Positions 11,601-22,162 of a stretch of 60,000 bases of DNA are shown in pieces (within the stretch, counting starts at the first letter, position 1; every line of letters starts with the position of its first letter). This stretch comes from Bolinopsis microptera (taxonomy: Eukaryota > Ctenophora > Tentaculata > Lobata > Bolinopsidae). The notes below the pieces were generated by a model. That model was not told the DNA's origin, did no database searches, and worked only from the letters and a program-made list of their open reading frames with translations. The DNA lies in the NCBI RefSeq assembly GCF_026151205.1, contig NC_087082.1, positions 10,550,901 to 10,610,900 of the forward strand. The letters are read 5' to 3'. The translations under genes and the position numbers were made by a program.

Positions 11601-12462
11601 TGCTAGTAAACCTACTATAGTCTGTGGTAAGCAGATTAGTAATATTACAAGGTGGTTTTATGTCGGAACCAGTTAACCTTTATTAAGAGTTACTTTATAT
11701 CTCATTCACCAGATGAATTATAGTTCAAGTTGCAACCTTGGAGTCCTTGGACCTGGATTCTTCGGCTACTGAAACATGGCATGAAATACGGCTGTGGCTA
11801 GAATCCCACCCCCATAAATTTACTTCATATATCAGTACAACATGGCCTGTATGAATTGTAGATGATGTGACCAGCAATGAGGATATAAGCAGGTGAACTA
11901 GCACTGTTACCATGGTAACTACACTGTTACTATGGTAACTAGCACTGTTCAGCCAAGTCGCCCAACCATACGATACTGCAGGACCAATGACTCAATAGCC
12001 ATGCAATTGCAAAGAACGCTTTGTAACCGTTAAACACAAGCATTATGGACAAACCCTGTCTCACTCAGCACCGTTTTCCCTATTCTAGATTCGCAAAGTC
12101 TGGCTGACTGAGGGTACGTCACGTGATAACACTTAGAAACGTTATGTGAGTGGGAGTTATCAGCCACGTGCTTAATGAGCCGGGTCCCAGGCTGAATTTA
12201 TCCATTTAAACAAAACTTGTACACAACACTGCAAAGCAACGACACATTTGCTTGATTTGTGATTGGTAGATTTTGGTTTTATAATTTGAGTCAAAATTTA
12301 AAAATTGCCACACTGGTTATACGTGTATGCGCGGAGATAAAACCGATTAATACACGAAAGCATTTATATGGATTAAATTTGTTTAATTTCCTTTGTAATA
12401 CAGAAATTTGCTAAAAATAGAGCCAGATATTTTCCTCACATCTGAACTGGAAGTAGAGAAAG
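8691..12462. other. Intergenic stretch with small repeats
   Basis: No coding motif was recognised. A two-copy tandem repeat of about 35 bp (GGGCACATATCACACATGG...) lies at 9298-9368. A hairpin-like pair of CACGTG motifs lies at 12120-12170. The ORFs 9980-10201 and 11725-11913 (minus) and 10710-10898 (plus) show no domain. Confidence 0.5.
11901..11950. promoter_or_regulatory. Pair of X-box-like palindromes, outlying copies of the 7-8.7 kb unit
   Basis: GTTACCATGGTAAC (a perfect palindrome) and GTTACTATGGTAAC sit 20 bp apart, joined by TACACT, and read as the reverse complement of the minisatellite unit. Both fit the RFX consensus on one strand or the other. Whether they act is unknown. Confidence 0.5.
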
Positions 12463-12767
12463 CAGTGGCGTAACGAAGGGCCCCGCTGACCCTGCTGTGC
12501 GGGGGGGGGGGGGGGGGCGTCTTAGGGGGGGGGGGCCAAATCGTCGTTTGAATGTGGGACAATTTCGAAAACTTAACTAAAGTATTAGCAAAACTGCACG
12601 TTTTGCTCTAGATACACACTTTTTTAGAGATTTTACCGGCGTATCCTCTAAAATCACCTTATTTGTTCAATTTTAGGGAGGGGCACCAAAAGGGGAGGGG
12701 GCGCCAATAAGGGGGCGCTTTTTCGGCGGGGGGGGGGGGGGCGCCAACAGGCAACGTTACGCCACTG
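12463..12767. mobile_element. CAGTGGCGTAAC-type MITE (hAT-like), about 305 bp
   Basis: The left end CAGTGGCGTAACGAAGGGCC and the right end, which is the reverse complement of CAGTGGCGTAACGTTGCC, are inverted repeats. AGAGAAAG (8 bp) occurs immediately left (12455-12462) and two bases beyond the right end (12770-12777), as expected for the 8-bp duplication of hAT transposons. The interior has long G runs and GGGGGCGCC blocks and no ORF. CAGTGGCG ends are typical of hAT non-autonomous families. Confidence 0.7.
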
Positions 12768-13767
12768 CGAGAGAAAGTAAAACTAAAAGGGCTGCAACTC
12801 TCCGAGTATAGGAAAAGAAGTTGTGTTCATCCACAAGCTCTGACATTTATATTTCACAACCACTTTCATCAGACTTGTAGTAACGGTCCGAAGAACCAGC
12901 TATAGTGAGACAAAAAAGAAAATATATTCAGTACTTCAACGATCTATAAAGCATCTTCTGCATTAAGGTTGAATTAGAAGGGTTTCTTAATTTGAAACAA
13001 ATATGCTACTTTAGTTTTGTATAATATATGCATCTTTGACGGTATCAAAAATGAAGTATATTCAAAAGACACCTCAGACTTTTTCAAACGTGAGGCATAT
13101 TATCTAACTACCTGTAAAAGTGCAATGTGACATTATCATATTATATTTGACTATTTACTGCAGGCGGTACTGAGTACTAAGACTAAGGGCATTGAGGCTG
13201 CGGCACTGGATAATTTTTGCTCCTTTATAATATAACATGATATCAGTAACCTCACCAGTCCCAACTCCAAGAAATGCAGACATTTTAAAAGTTTCACGAG
13301 TGATCGATATTTATACAGTCATGCGTCGTGAGCTTTAAATTTGACTACGGAGCGTCATGATTTGGTCTAATCGTTGCTATTATCACACAGCGTAAAATCA
13401 AAATGGACAAAGAACAGTGGTATCGGTTCCTTGTCGTCATAAAATCATGTACAAAGCTGCAGTGAGAACGAGCGATAACAATTTTTCTGGATGGCTCAGC
13501 ATTGTATCATGTATGCGACCATTCAGAGTAAGGGTATATAAATTTTGAAGCCAAGTCATGACAGAAAGATGTCTCTGATGACAGAAGTATCATTAAAATA
13601 TAAAAGTACCAAAAAAATTTCAATTTGTCTCTTGAACGTCCATTCCTGAAATTTACAAATAATCAAAAATGGATGAATTTTGTTATGTTGTTGAAAAGCT
13701 TTAAAAATATCTCGATTATACCTTTTACAAAACGAACTTGAAGTGTTGGCAGTTCCTATCACTAAAT

Positions 13768-13880
13768 GGGTAATAGAAGCGTTAAAAAGGTATATACCTA
13801 CCATCGGTGGGGTAATAAAAGCGTTTAAAACTTTAAAAGGTATATACCTACCATCGGCAGGTAATAAAAGCGTTTTAATC
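13768..13880. repeat. Tandem repeat, two to three copies of about 55 bp
   Basis: Copies share GGTATATACCTACCATCGG and GGTAATAAAAGCGTTT. The first copy is partial. The unit contains the palindrome GGTATATACC. Confidence 0.8.
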
Positions 13881-14258
13881 TACCTTAGACCCATCAGTGA
13901 TTCGTTTACACACCAAATTTTTATAATACAGCAAAATAGACAAAGAAACCTGCAGAAATTTATACCCAATTCCCATTATTCAGAATCAGCTATATTGACA
14001 AATTGAAATAAAACCATAATTTATCTATTTTACCGTTTAGTTTACTAACGTGTTCTTAATCATTCCATTGTTGAAGGAGTAGGACCGAGTGCTATAGTTT
14101 ATATGAAAATAACACGACAAAGACATGATAAAACACCGCACACAGGATAAAGCAGCTAACAGTACGGGATCTAACAAAAGGTAAATTATCAGGATATATA
14201 TGCACCTGTTTTAATGATAACAACACGGATCTAATTCTATACTCTAATATTCAAGCTC

Positions 14259-14344
14259 GCACGTGCAGTGGTAATGATTATTTTCCTCTGTGTGTCCTGC
14301 GTTAGCCCCGTTAGCACGTGTGATGGTAATCATTATTTTCCTTC
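14259..14344. repeat. Imperfect direct repeat of about 31 bp, two copies
   Basis: GCACGTG followed by TGGTAATGATTATTTTCC (14259-14289) recurs as GCACGTG and TGGTAATCATTATTTTCC (14313-14344). Confidence 0.6.
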
Positions 14345-14426
14345 GCACGCTGGACAAACACAGCTCCTGGAAATATCCCCAGGCTTGCAGGTTATCTGAT
14401 GGTTACCTAGGTTACCTGATGAATTG

Positions 14427-14800
14427 TAAGAGCCGCGGGTGGGCGGTGGGATGATTAGGACTTCTACCTATACCAGTTGCACTGTTACAACTTACGGCCA
14501 AACTTTCTACAATCTAGTTGTGTGAAACTTTAAGTTGCTATAGATGCCAGGTAATGTCTCCGTCGAAATTATACTAGACCACAAGTTTATCAAAATACTC
14601 GTCAATCATGATATTAGCCTATGAAGATTGAAGCATATGAACCACTACTGATCACCGCTATGATTAATTTAAATTATATAAAGATTCCTAGATTAATATT
14701 ATCAATTATCATGGACCATAACTTAAAGAGCCGGGGCCCGGGACGATTATGACTTCTGCCTACCATTTGCAATGTTAGTGTTACGACTTAATACGACCCA
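14427..14800. repeat. Diverged direct repeat pair of about 75 bp, 300 bp apart
   Basis: 14427-14505 and 14724-14800 share AAGAGCCG, a GGGATGATTA/GGACGATTA core, GACTTCT.CCTA, and a run ending in GTTACAACTTA/GTTACGACTTA. They look like old copies of one unidentified repeat. Confidence 0.45.
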
Positions 14801-15749
14801 ACCAATCGCCAATCATGACCAAACAGCAAACATCAACAGAGTGGTGGTGAGACCGCCTAATTGCCAGGATGTCAGATAAAGAGTCTATAAAAATTGTATT
14901 ACAATGATTATCCAAATTTTATTTATCAATCAAGAGGTTAGTCGTTAAAGCCGAGGATGCAACGTATCTACAGTAATTAACAGTATTTTTATCTTGTATC
15001 TTGTGAATGAAATGAGAAAGGAAGCGTGAAGATAGAGAATAAAGCAGAAATTCAGGCCACAAAAGTAACTGAAAACGTATGCGGAGTATAACACTAATAC
15101 ACAGCAAAGACTCCTCACGAGAGAGAGAAATTGAGGATGGTCACGTCAGTCCCCTCTCTCTCACTCCCTTGTCATTAATTACAATCCAAGGTGTTTCATA
15201 CTAGTATTACACAAGTAAAGAAGATTGATGAATAGTGTCACAACTTCTGTGGAGTTAGGTTGAATAAGGAGACGGCCGTCGCGACTTAATCCTCGTGCTA
15301 CGAAGCTATATTGAACACCTTACGGTATATTAAACTACTTAAGTTGCCTATAATTATTGAATTATTGCAGATCATTAATTACAATAGCAGCGTTTTGGAG
15401 GACGACTGAGCTGTCAATCAATGGTGTCGACTTTCCAAGTTGGTTATTATTCATACAGCTTGCGAGGTTCCCGTGAGACGAGCATGATAAAGGGTGGTAT
15501 GAGGTATCTCCGGTATCTCCGGACTCCGGTATCTCCGGACTCCGGTATCTCAGGTATCTGTGAACAGTGGCAAGTGAAATGTTCGGAATATCTTACTTCA
15601 ATATCTATGATGGTTTCACTTGCACAAGATATTCTTATGATTTTTGAGGAGTTCTTTATGATAGTTTCATAGGACATGCAAAGTAAACGCTCCGAAGGGG
15701 ACAGCAAAGGATGCAACAAAAAATAATTCACGACCTTTTTTTTCCCCCT

Positions 15750-15817
15750 TTTTTAGGACATTTTAGGTGGGCGGCAAAAAATTGCGGGGGCCGGCGCATA
15801 GGTACGTTTTGCCACTG
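15750..15817. mobile_element. Fragment of a CAGTGGC-ended MITE
   Basis: Read on the minus strand it begins CAGTGGCAAAACGTACCTATG, followed by a CCGGCCCCCGC block, resembling one end of the 12.46-kb element family. The other end is missing. Confidence 0.35.
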
Positions 15818-18255
15818 ATTAGAACCTTATATTTACGTATTGTGTCGTATTGACATTGTGATGGATTTAATAAACATTATAAGCAAAACTTATCAAACAG
15901 CATTAACCCCATATCGTAAAGGCCACTATACTAGTACTATTACTACATCGAATAACCGTTAGTTCTGAGTACTGAGTAATACATATATATATTAGATAGC
16001 CACAAGTTGCCCCAACCGAACCCCAGGCAAATAATTTCATTATGTTATTGGTAAATTTACGATGTGTTCAGCCTGCACGTGTGACAGATTGATTGGTCAC
16101 GTGCAAGATTATCTGCGTGACTTATTGGTCCCTCATGTCATCACGGTCAGAGCTGCGATTTCATCAGAAACTCATGATAATCACGAATTAAACAGTTTGA
16201 TACATATACAGATGAAAGCGATCACGGCTATAATCGTGCGTAGAAATTTATAATTTAATGATCAGTTTGGTATAATCTTGATAATTTAACCCAAAATATT
16301 GCAATGATTATGAATTCACGCTAATCGACTGCTGATGAGGAAGGCCAGCACAAGGGCTATAAATATCCTGGTTATATCTATCAAGATTGGGTAAATGTCC
16401 CCCGAGGATTACACTTGCCATAAAGTTAGGAAATTAGCCGTTAGTTTCACTTGTTACCTTCTGAGTTCATGCTAACAGTGTTAGTGTTAGTAACACTATT
16501 GCATAATTCTAATGCTTAGCATGACTGACAAGAGACTTTGAAAACCATGATGAGTTATAAAATTTATTCGTTTGGAAATTTATCCTAGAAAATATAGAAT
16601 AAAGATAGAAACATCGAAACATTTGGATTCCATTGCTAAAGCATGAGTGACGGTTTTCGTGGAATCATGCGCATACCTGTTGAGTACAGACTACAGACTA
16701 CAGACTACAGATACTATAGCGAATAATTTTGGAGCAGAATTAGAATTTGTGTCCAGTACCTGACTCAACTTATTTTTCTTATACTTATAATTTCAACTTT
16801 CATTGGTCAGATAAAATTATATACAGATCAAGGTCACGTATTTCTGATGAGACGAGGAATAGACACTCGTTTATACTGATTTAAGGTTCACCCAAATGTT
16901 AAAACTAAAAACTCACCATTGAGGGACCTGAGAGTGAGCTGTATTTGATCTCGTAGCCGTATCAATTAATCAAACCACAAATACCATGATTAATATAACA
17001 CAACTCGTATACTTGAAATCTGAGAATATCTTGAACTCCAAGTCCTTGTTAACAAGTACTAGTAGCACCTCGAACTCATATTAACAATGAAATGATCACC
17101 ACTTTTACTGATAAGTGCGAACGGTGGAACCGAGCACACATTCTTTCAGTTCACATTCCTTCAGTTCACTGATCTGATTCAGAGTTCCGAGTCTGGAATT
17201 GTGATTATTTGGCCGGATACGGAACACTGCCATGGTGCTAATGAATTTAATTTTCTCCAATCATTATTAGTTTCTGATCAGAGTCCTCCTATGGAATGGT
17301 GCAAAATGGTTCTATTATTACCGGAGCTCACCCTCTTTTTAAAGTTTTAACAACGTAAAGCGGAAAAAGGTCGGAGATTTTGGAACTACGTCGCGTCTCA
17401 GTCAATAATTTTTCCAATAACTTTAAATTAAGCAATTTGATAAATTCGAAAAAATGCGTAGGAGCATCCTACAAAATGCCGTGAATTAGAAATAATGGGA
17501 GTAATTAAGTTACTGCAACAAAATTCTGATCCAGAAGGGACGTTAGAGACGACAAAAGGCTGCCACAATATTTAGGCAGATCCATGCCTACTGTTATGGG
17601 ACCAGGGTTCTATCCCAGATCCTCGGAAAATTGCAGATCTAATTACCCTATAATTCCCAATAACTGTAGGAGTAATTATCATCATCCAGAAGATGTAATT
17701 CAAATTCGCGTCAGTTGCATATTATCCCAATTCATGCAGCCGTTATGTTGCGTAGTATTTCAGTAAGACAATCTGGTGTATTGAAACGGGTATTGTAAAT
17801 GTCGTTAATGTAGAATTTAGCGAGACTTCATCACAAATTGGTTGAGGTGATAGCAGAGTGAAAAGTAAATTCAGCAACTATTACAGTGGACAATTTAAAT
17901 TTACGACATTATCTGATTTTATAAATGTTTCCGGCACAGTATTTAAACTGTCGCAAATTAATAAAATAAATTTATCAACCAAGGTAAAATAAATTTGGGG
18001 AAATTCGTTCGGATTGCTCATCAATCTATCAATAAAGGTTTCTGAAACTGCTATGAAAAGATAAATGCAACATGGCAAGATCAATTTGTTATCCAATGCA
18101 ATTGTGTATATTCAAAACTAATCCTTTCCCAAACTTTCCCATACTTAACAGGTTACCCTTAACCCTACCGTTTGTTTGGCATTTGTCCTTAGTTTCACAA
18201 ATACTAACATTGACAATATGATAAATTACAAACAGAAATTAGGAAAATGATTTCG

Positions 18256-18318
18256 GCTGGCCTAACGTTGCCTGTTGGCGGGGTCGGCGGGCCCCTTCGT
18301 TACGCCACTGGCTGGCCT
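18256..18318. mobile_element. 47-bp remnant of the CAGTGGCGTAAC MITE with an exact 8-bp duplication
   Basis: GCTGGCCT flanks the remnant on both sides (18256-18263 and 18311-18318). The body joins the right end of the 12.46-kb element (AACGTTGCCTGTTGGCG) directly to its left end (GGGCCCCTTCGTTACGCCACTG). The first CAGTGGCGT of one inverted repeat is absent although the duplication next to it is intact. Confidence 0.75.
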
Positions 18319-21300
18319 GTAAGATATACCTTAAATATCATATTACTCACAGAATGTTTAGCTTATACGGAGGATACTATTTGAGATCTTAGGACAATGG
18401 TTCTATGATGAAGATGCAAGTAAAAGCTTGTGGTCAAAATGTTCTTGTGGCTGTCGAAAAAGAGAGAGAGAGATCATTGTTCTCCCGTGTATTTATGGAG
18501 GAGACTGATCGCTACACAGGTGTCTAACAACACTCCAACAAGTTTAGCTGGTCATGACCCCACTCACCACACGCGTCAATGGAAATGGTTGAGTCGAGCG
18601 GGGGGTGAGGAATCTATATTAGCTCTAAATATACTAATATATGAATGTCTTGAGAGTTGCATTTGAGGCAATTTACCCAGAAATAAATCTCCTTTCTAGT
18701 TTTACAGCACACCATAACTATAGAGTAACAAGTCTGTAATAATCGGTTTCTAAGAACTATTGAAAAAAACGATTATTACTCGGTACAATGACGGTTGGAA
18801 TAATGATTGTAAATTTCTCGATAATGTAAATATATAAGGACTATGTCTCAGAGATGAATGACGATCTAATGCTAATGGTTGATAAAATTCGCAACTACAA
18901 AAGTGACTGAAACATTGATCACAGTTGGCGAGGGAGGAGCCATACACCACGGCAGAACTAACACTATTTATAACATGTCTAATAGCCTCCCCGAATTGAG
19001 TGTGATGGATTATGGGGCTGTAGTAATATGGGTGGGTGGAAAACATTCCGGGGGCTTCATCCGGGGAGACCTTGCAATGTGGAGCATCAATTGGACGATG
19101 TGGTCATGCAGGTAAAACATGAGGTAATTTGTCTTACAGAGGCTCCTGACTCATCCTCGTTATATTGAGTTATTGGAACATTCACGACAAATATTGAAAT
19201 AAATAATATGATCAATGATACGAGCCCCAGCACCGGCTGTAAAGGTAATCCCTAGAATCCTAAAATACGATCAAGTTCCGTATACTGATATTCGGGAGGA
19301 GGCCCTGTCAATTTGTAGATCCTGCCAACTTATGGGATCGAGATGAAATAGGGAATCAGGTGAAAATTAAAATCAGGTACAGGAGTTACGGGAGAGGATC
19401 TGAAAGTCTCAGGGTCGCCCAATCACATACGATTTGTTAAATTATACTCTACCTCGGATTAACCTAAGACGGTAGATAAGAAATCGGTCCGTGCTGTTTT
19501 GTCCCGGATTTAGACTCATCCTGTAATCACTGTCTAGCCAAAACGTCCTCACTTATACCGAGAGTGTCAAATAGCCACAAAAATGATTAATACTAATATA
19601 AACCAACGGAAATGATCGCCCTTCAAACCAAAAGCCACTGCCAAAATACCGCTTATATTCGCTATAACATTAAGTTTAACACAAGTTCCTCTCGCCAGGG
19701 CACTAAATTAGAGAAACGTGGAAGCCCGCGTGCTGTCCCAGCATCTTTTGAGAAGTGTTAATAGGATGGAATTAGGCACCTTTAGCACCAGCTAAAGGTT
19801 CGACCGACAGGTTCAGGGTAAAGGCTCTGTTGCAGACCGGTCAACTTCAGTGCACTCCTCCTGTCTCAGCGCTTCGCGTGTTCAGACCTTTTGGAGCTTC
19901 CCAAGTTGTTGCAGAGTTGAGTTTTTGAAAGGAACTTCTGAAGACAATTACGGAAATATGTTTGCATTACTGTATTCATACGAGGGTTAGCGCTGGCAAA
20001 TTGAGGGTTACAAATCTGTTGCAAGGTGTGCGATCAGCGCAAGGTGTTCTGGATAGCACGATCTTAACGCGGGAACCTTTGGAAGGTTGGAATATTCTTT
20101 ACCACCACCTTGGTTCTGGAATTATCCTTGCAAGGCTGCAGAATTTCTTTTGTGACTCATTATAAGTCACGGCTCCAATATTACTCGTAAAGCAAGTTAT
20201 ACGTAGAGTCAATATTCATTATTCGTGCTGTTTTATTACAATAAATCTATGCCATATTTTCTAATAATCATGTCGTAGAACCGCAGAGAAAAGTAAAATG
20301 TTGTAAATTTGTCGAAAATCAATCAAAGAATTAGATATCCATGATGATAAACGTGCAAATCTAAATTGTAATCTATAAATTCATTAGAATATGTTCGGAC
20401 CATGCTTACGGATCGAACGGATGAACTGTTTCGGCTCATGTTTAGGCATATCATAAAGTCTAGGATATCGGCACAGTGCAGACGCCACACAATTATGGGT
20501 GATGAATGATCATGACAGTGACAGATACAGCAATAATTAATTAGACTTGGAAGAGCTGATAATTTCTCAAGTGCGAATATAAAGAGGAATCTGCCGCGAA
20601 TTTTCTGAGACAATGCCAACTCAACTCTGTCCTCGAACTCAAAGATAATATTTAAACATGCATGATCTTTGAAATGTTTGAAATGTTTGAATCAACAATA
20701 TCTTTGTTAACAAATACATTATAACCCTTGTCGTTATCTACCATGGCATCAATTACCGCTAAATTAAGCCCAAACATTTGGAGTCATATCACTCCCGATC
20801 CTGCTGCTAATCTCAATCTGTTGCTATAGCAACTATACTTTTGGCTCATGTTTATTTCATTCGGTTCCACAAACTCATCCTTATTCATGTAACACAGCTA
20901 TTTCCTTCGATCCTAACCCTCTCCATTTGGTATTTTCAATATTATTAGGGCACTTAATTCTCATGTGCTTAATTGAATGCCAGGCAAAGCACCCTGCCTA
21001 CCTGCCTAGGTCGATCCAAAAGAAAAGCACCAGACCAATATAATATTCTCTTGTGGGCCTCGCTTTAAAAAAAGGGAAAGTTACAATTCAAAGGTGAGGT
21101 GATTCTAATTTCTAGTGGTTATATTGACACAGTTGTTAACTGTTGGTAACTCATTGTTCCGATTACACTGCTTCAAAACAAGGAAAAAAGATAAGACGGT
21201 TAAAAAACTACGAAAGATAAAATTACTATCATTAAGCCGATCAAACCTGGGCGTAAGGTCATATCAATAATCAAAAACTGAAACTCATCTCCGAGCTTCG

Positions 21301-21389
21301 GCTGAGGAGTGAGGACCTAAAAACAAATTCATCGCTCTCCTTGCCGATCTATTATCCTGTCGGAGGTTGACGTATTCTAGATAACACGT
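18319..21389. other. Intergenic stretch, no gene recognised
   Basis: Contains a short AG microsatellite near 18461-18474. The ORF pairs at 18750-19115 and 20323-20619 have no domain. Nothing else can be supported. Confidence 0.5.
20820..20833. promoter_or_regulatory. Isolated X-box-like palindrome
   Basis: GTTGCTATAGCAAC is a perfect 14-bp palindrome one base off the GTNRCC half-site of the RFX consensus. It is a single site with no gene in view. Confidence 0.25.
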
Positions 21390-22162
21390 CAGGCTTGTCC
21401 GCCGTGGCTAAATGGATCGGCGGCGGCGTTTCACTAAAATTACACCGGCGGCGGCGGCGTACGCCGGCGTGAGCCGTGAAATCAAGGCCAACTAAATTGA
21501 GGTCTATGAAATATGAATATGATCATGTACTTAATTTGGGTAATTTAGACTTAACTTCAACAAATGATGTTGGTATATTGTTATGTTATTATCTGCTATC
21601 AAATAAAAGTTGAGACAAATTGATACAATTATTTTATTTAAGGTAAAATACATAAACAATAAATTATTGCTGAAATCAATAGATCTCTCAATCTTTTTTG
21701 TTGGAAACAAAATCATAGTTTTTAGAACAAAACAGTGTATATTTGAAATTTTTAACATTCATCCTAGATCGCTGACTAGAAAGAATTAAACCTGCAGCCG
21801 ACCAGGTTCTTTCAATTTTCGCACTACTGGCAGGTATACAATGCACTTATACTTACTATGTTTGAGAGTATTGGGAAAGTTTTTTGCCTATCGGCCCAAA
21901 ATCTTTAAAAAATCTGTAAAATTTCTTCTTCAGTCAAACTTATGAGTAGGTAGTTACTGTTAGCTAAAGGTGTGTATCATGTGTGTGTTGCCCCTAGCCG
22001 CTAATCGCTATAAGTAACACTGATATCTTCAAATGAAGACAGAATTATTTTGAAGTCAGAAAATGCACGCCGTACGCCGATGTACGCCGGGGTGTATCGG
22101 CGGCGTTCGGCGTGGCAAAATCACCCGGCGGCGGCGGCGTTCGGCGGCGGCGGACAAGCCTG
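21390..22162. mobile_element. hAT-type MITE, 773 bp, CGG-rich ends, exact 8-bp duplication
   Basis: TAACACGT occurs immediately left (21382-21389) and right (22163-22170). The ends are inverted: CAGGCTTGTCCGCCG on the left and its reverse complement CGGCGGACAAGCCTG on the right. Both subterminal zones are rich in CGGCGG and ACGCCGGCGT, unlike the AT-rich middle. An 8-bp target duplication points to the hAT superfamily. No transposase is encoded; the ORFs at 21531-21758 and 22050-22247 are incidental. Confidence 0.85.

Larger units (their letters stand above)
12768..18255. other. Intergenic stretch, no gene recognised
   Basis: AT-rich sequence with small tandem repeats (listed separately). 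A short ACTACAG repeat lies at about 16684-16712. A CCGGTATCTCCGGACT-like repeat at about 15507-15555 accounts for the two opposed ORFs there. No protein family motif was found in any frame that I read. Confidence 0.5.

Noticed and set aside
17570-17625. GGGTTCTATCCC resembling a T-arm with TAGGCAGATCC upstream
   Set aside because: The acceptor and anticodon stems do not pair.
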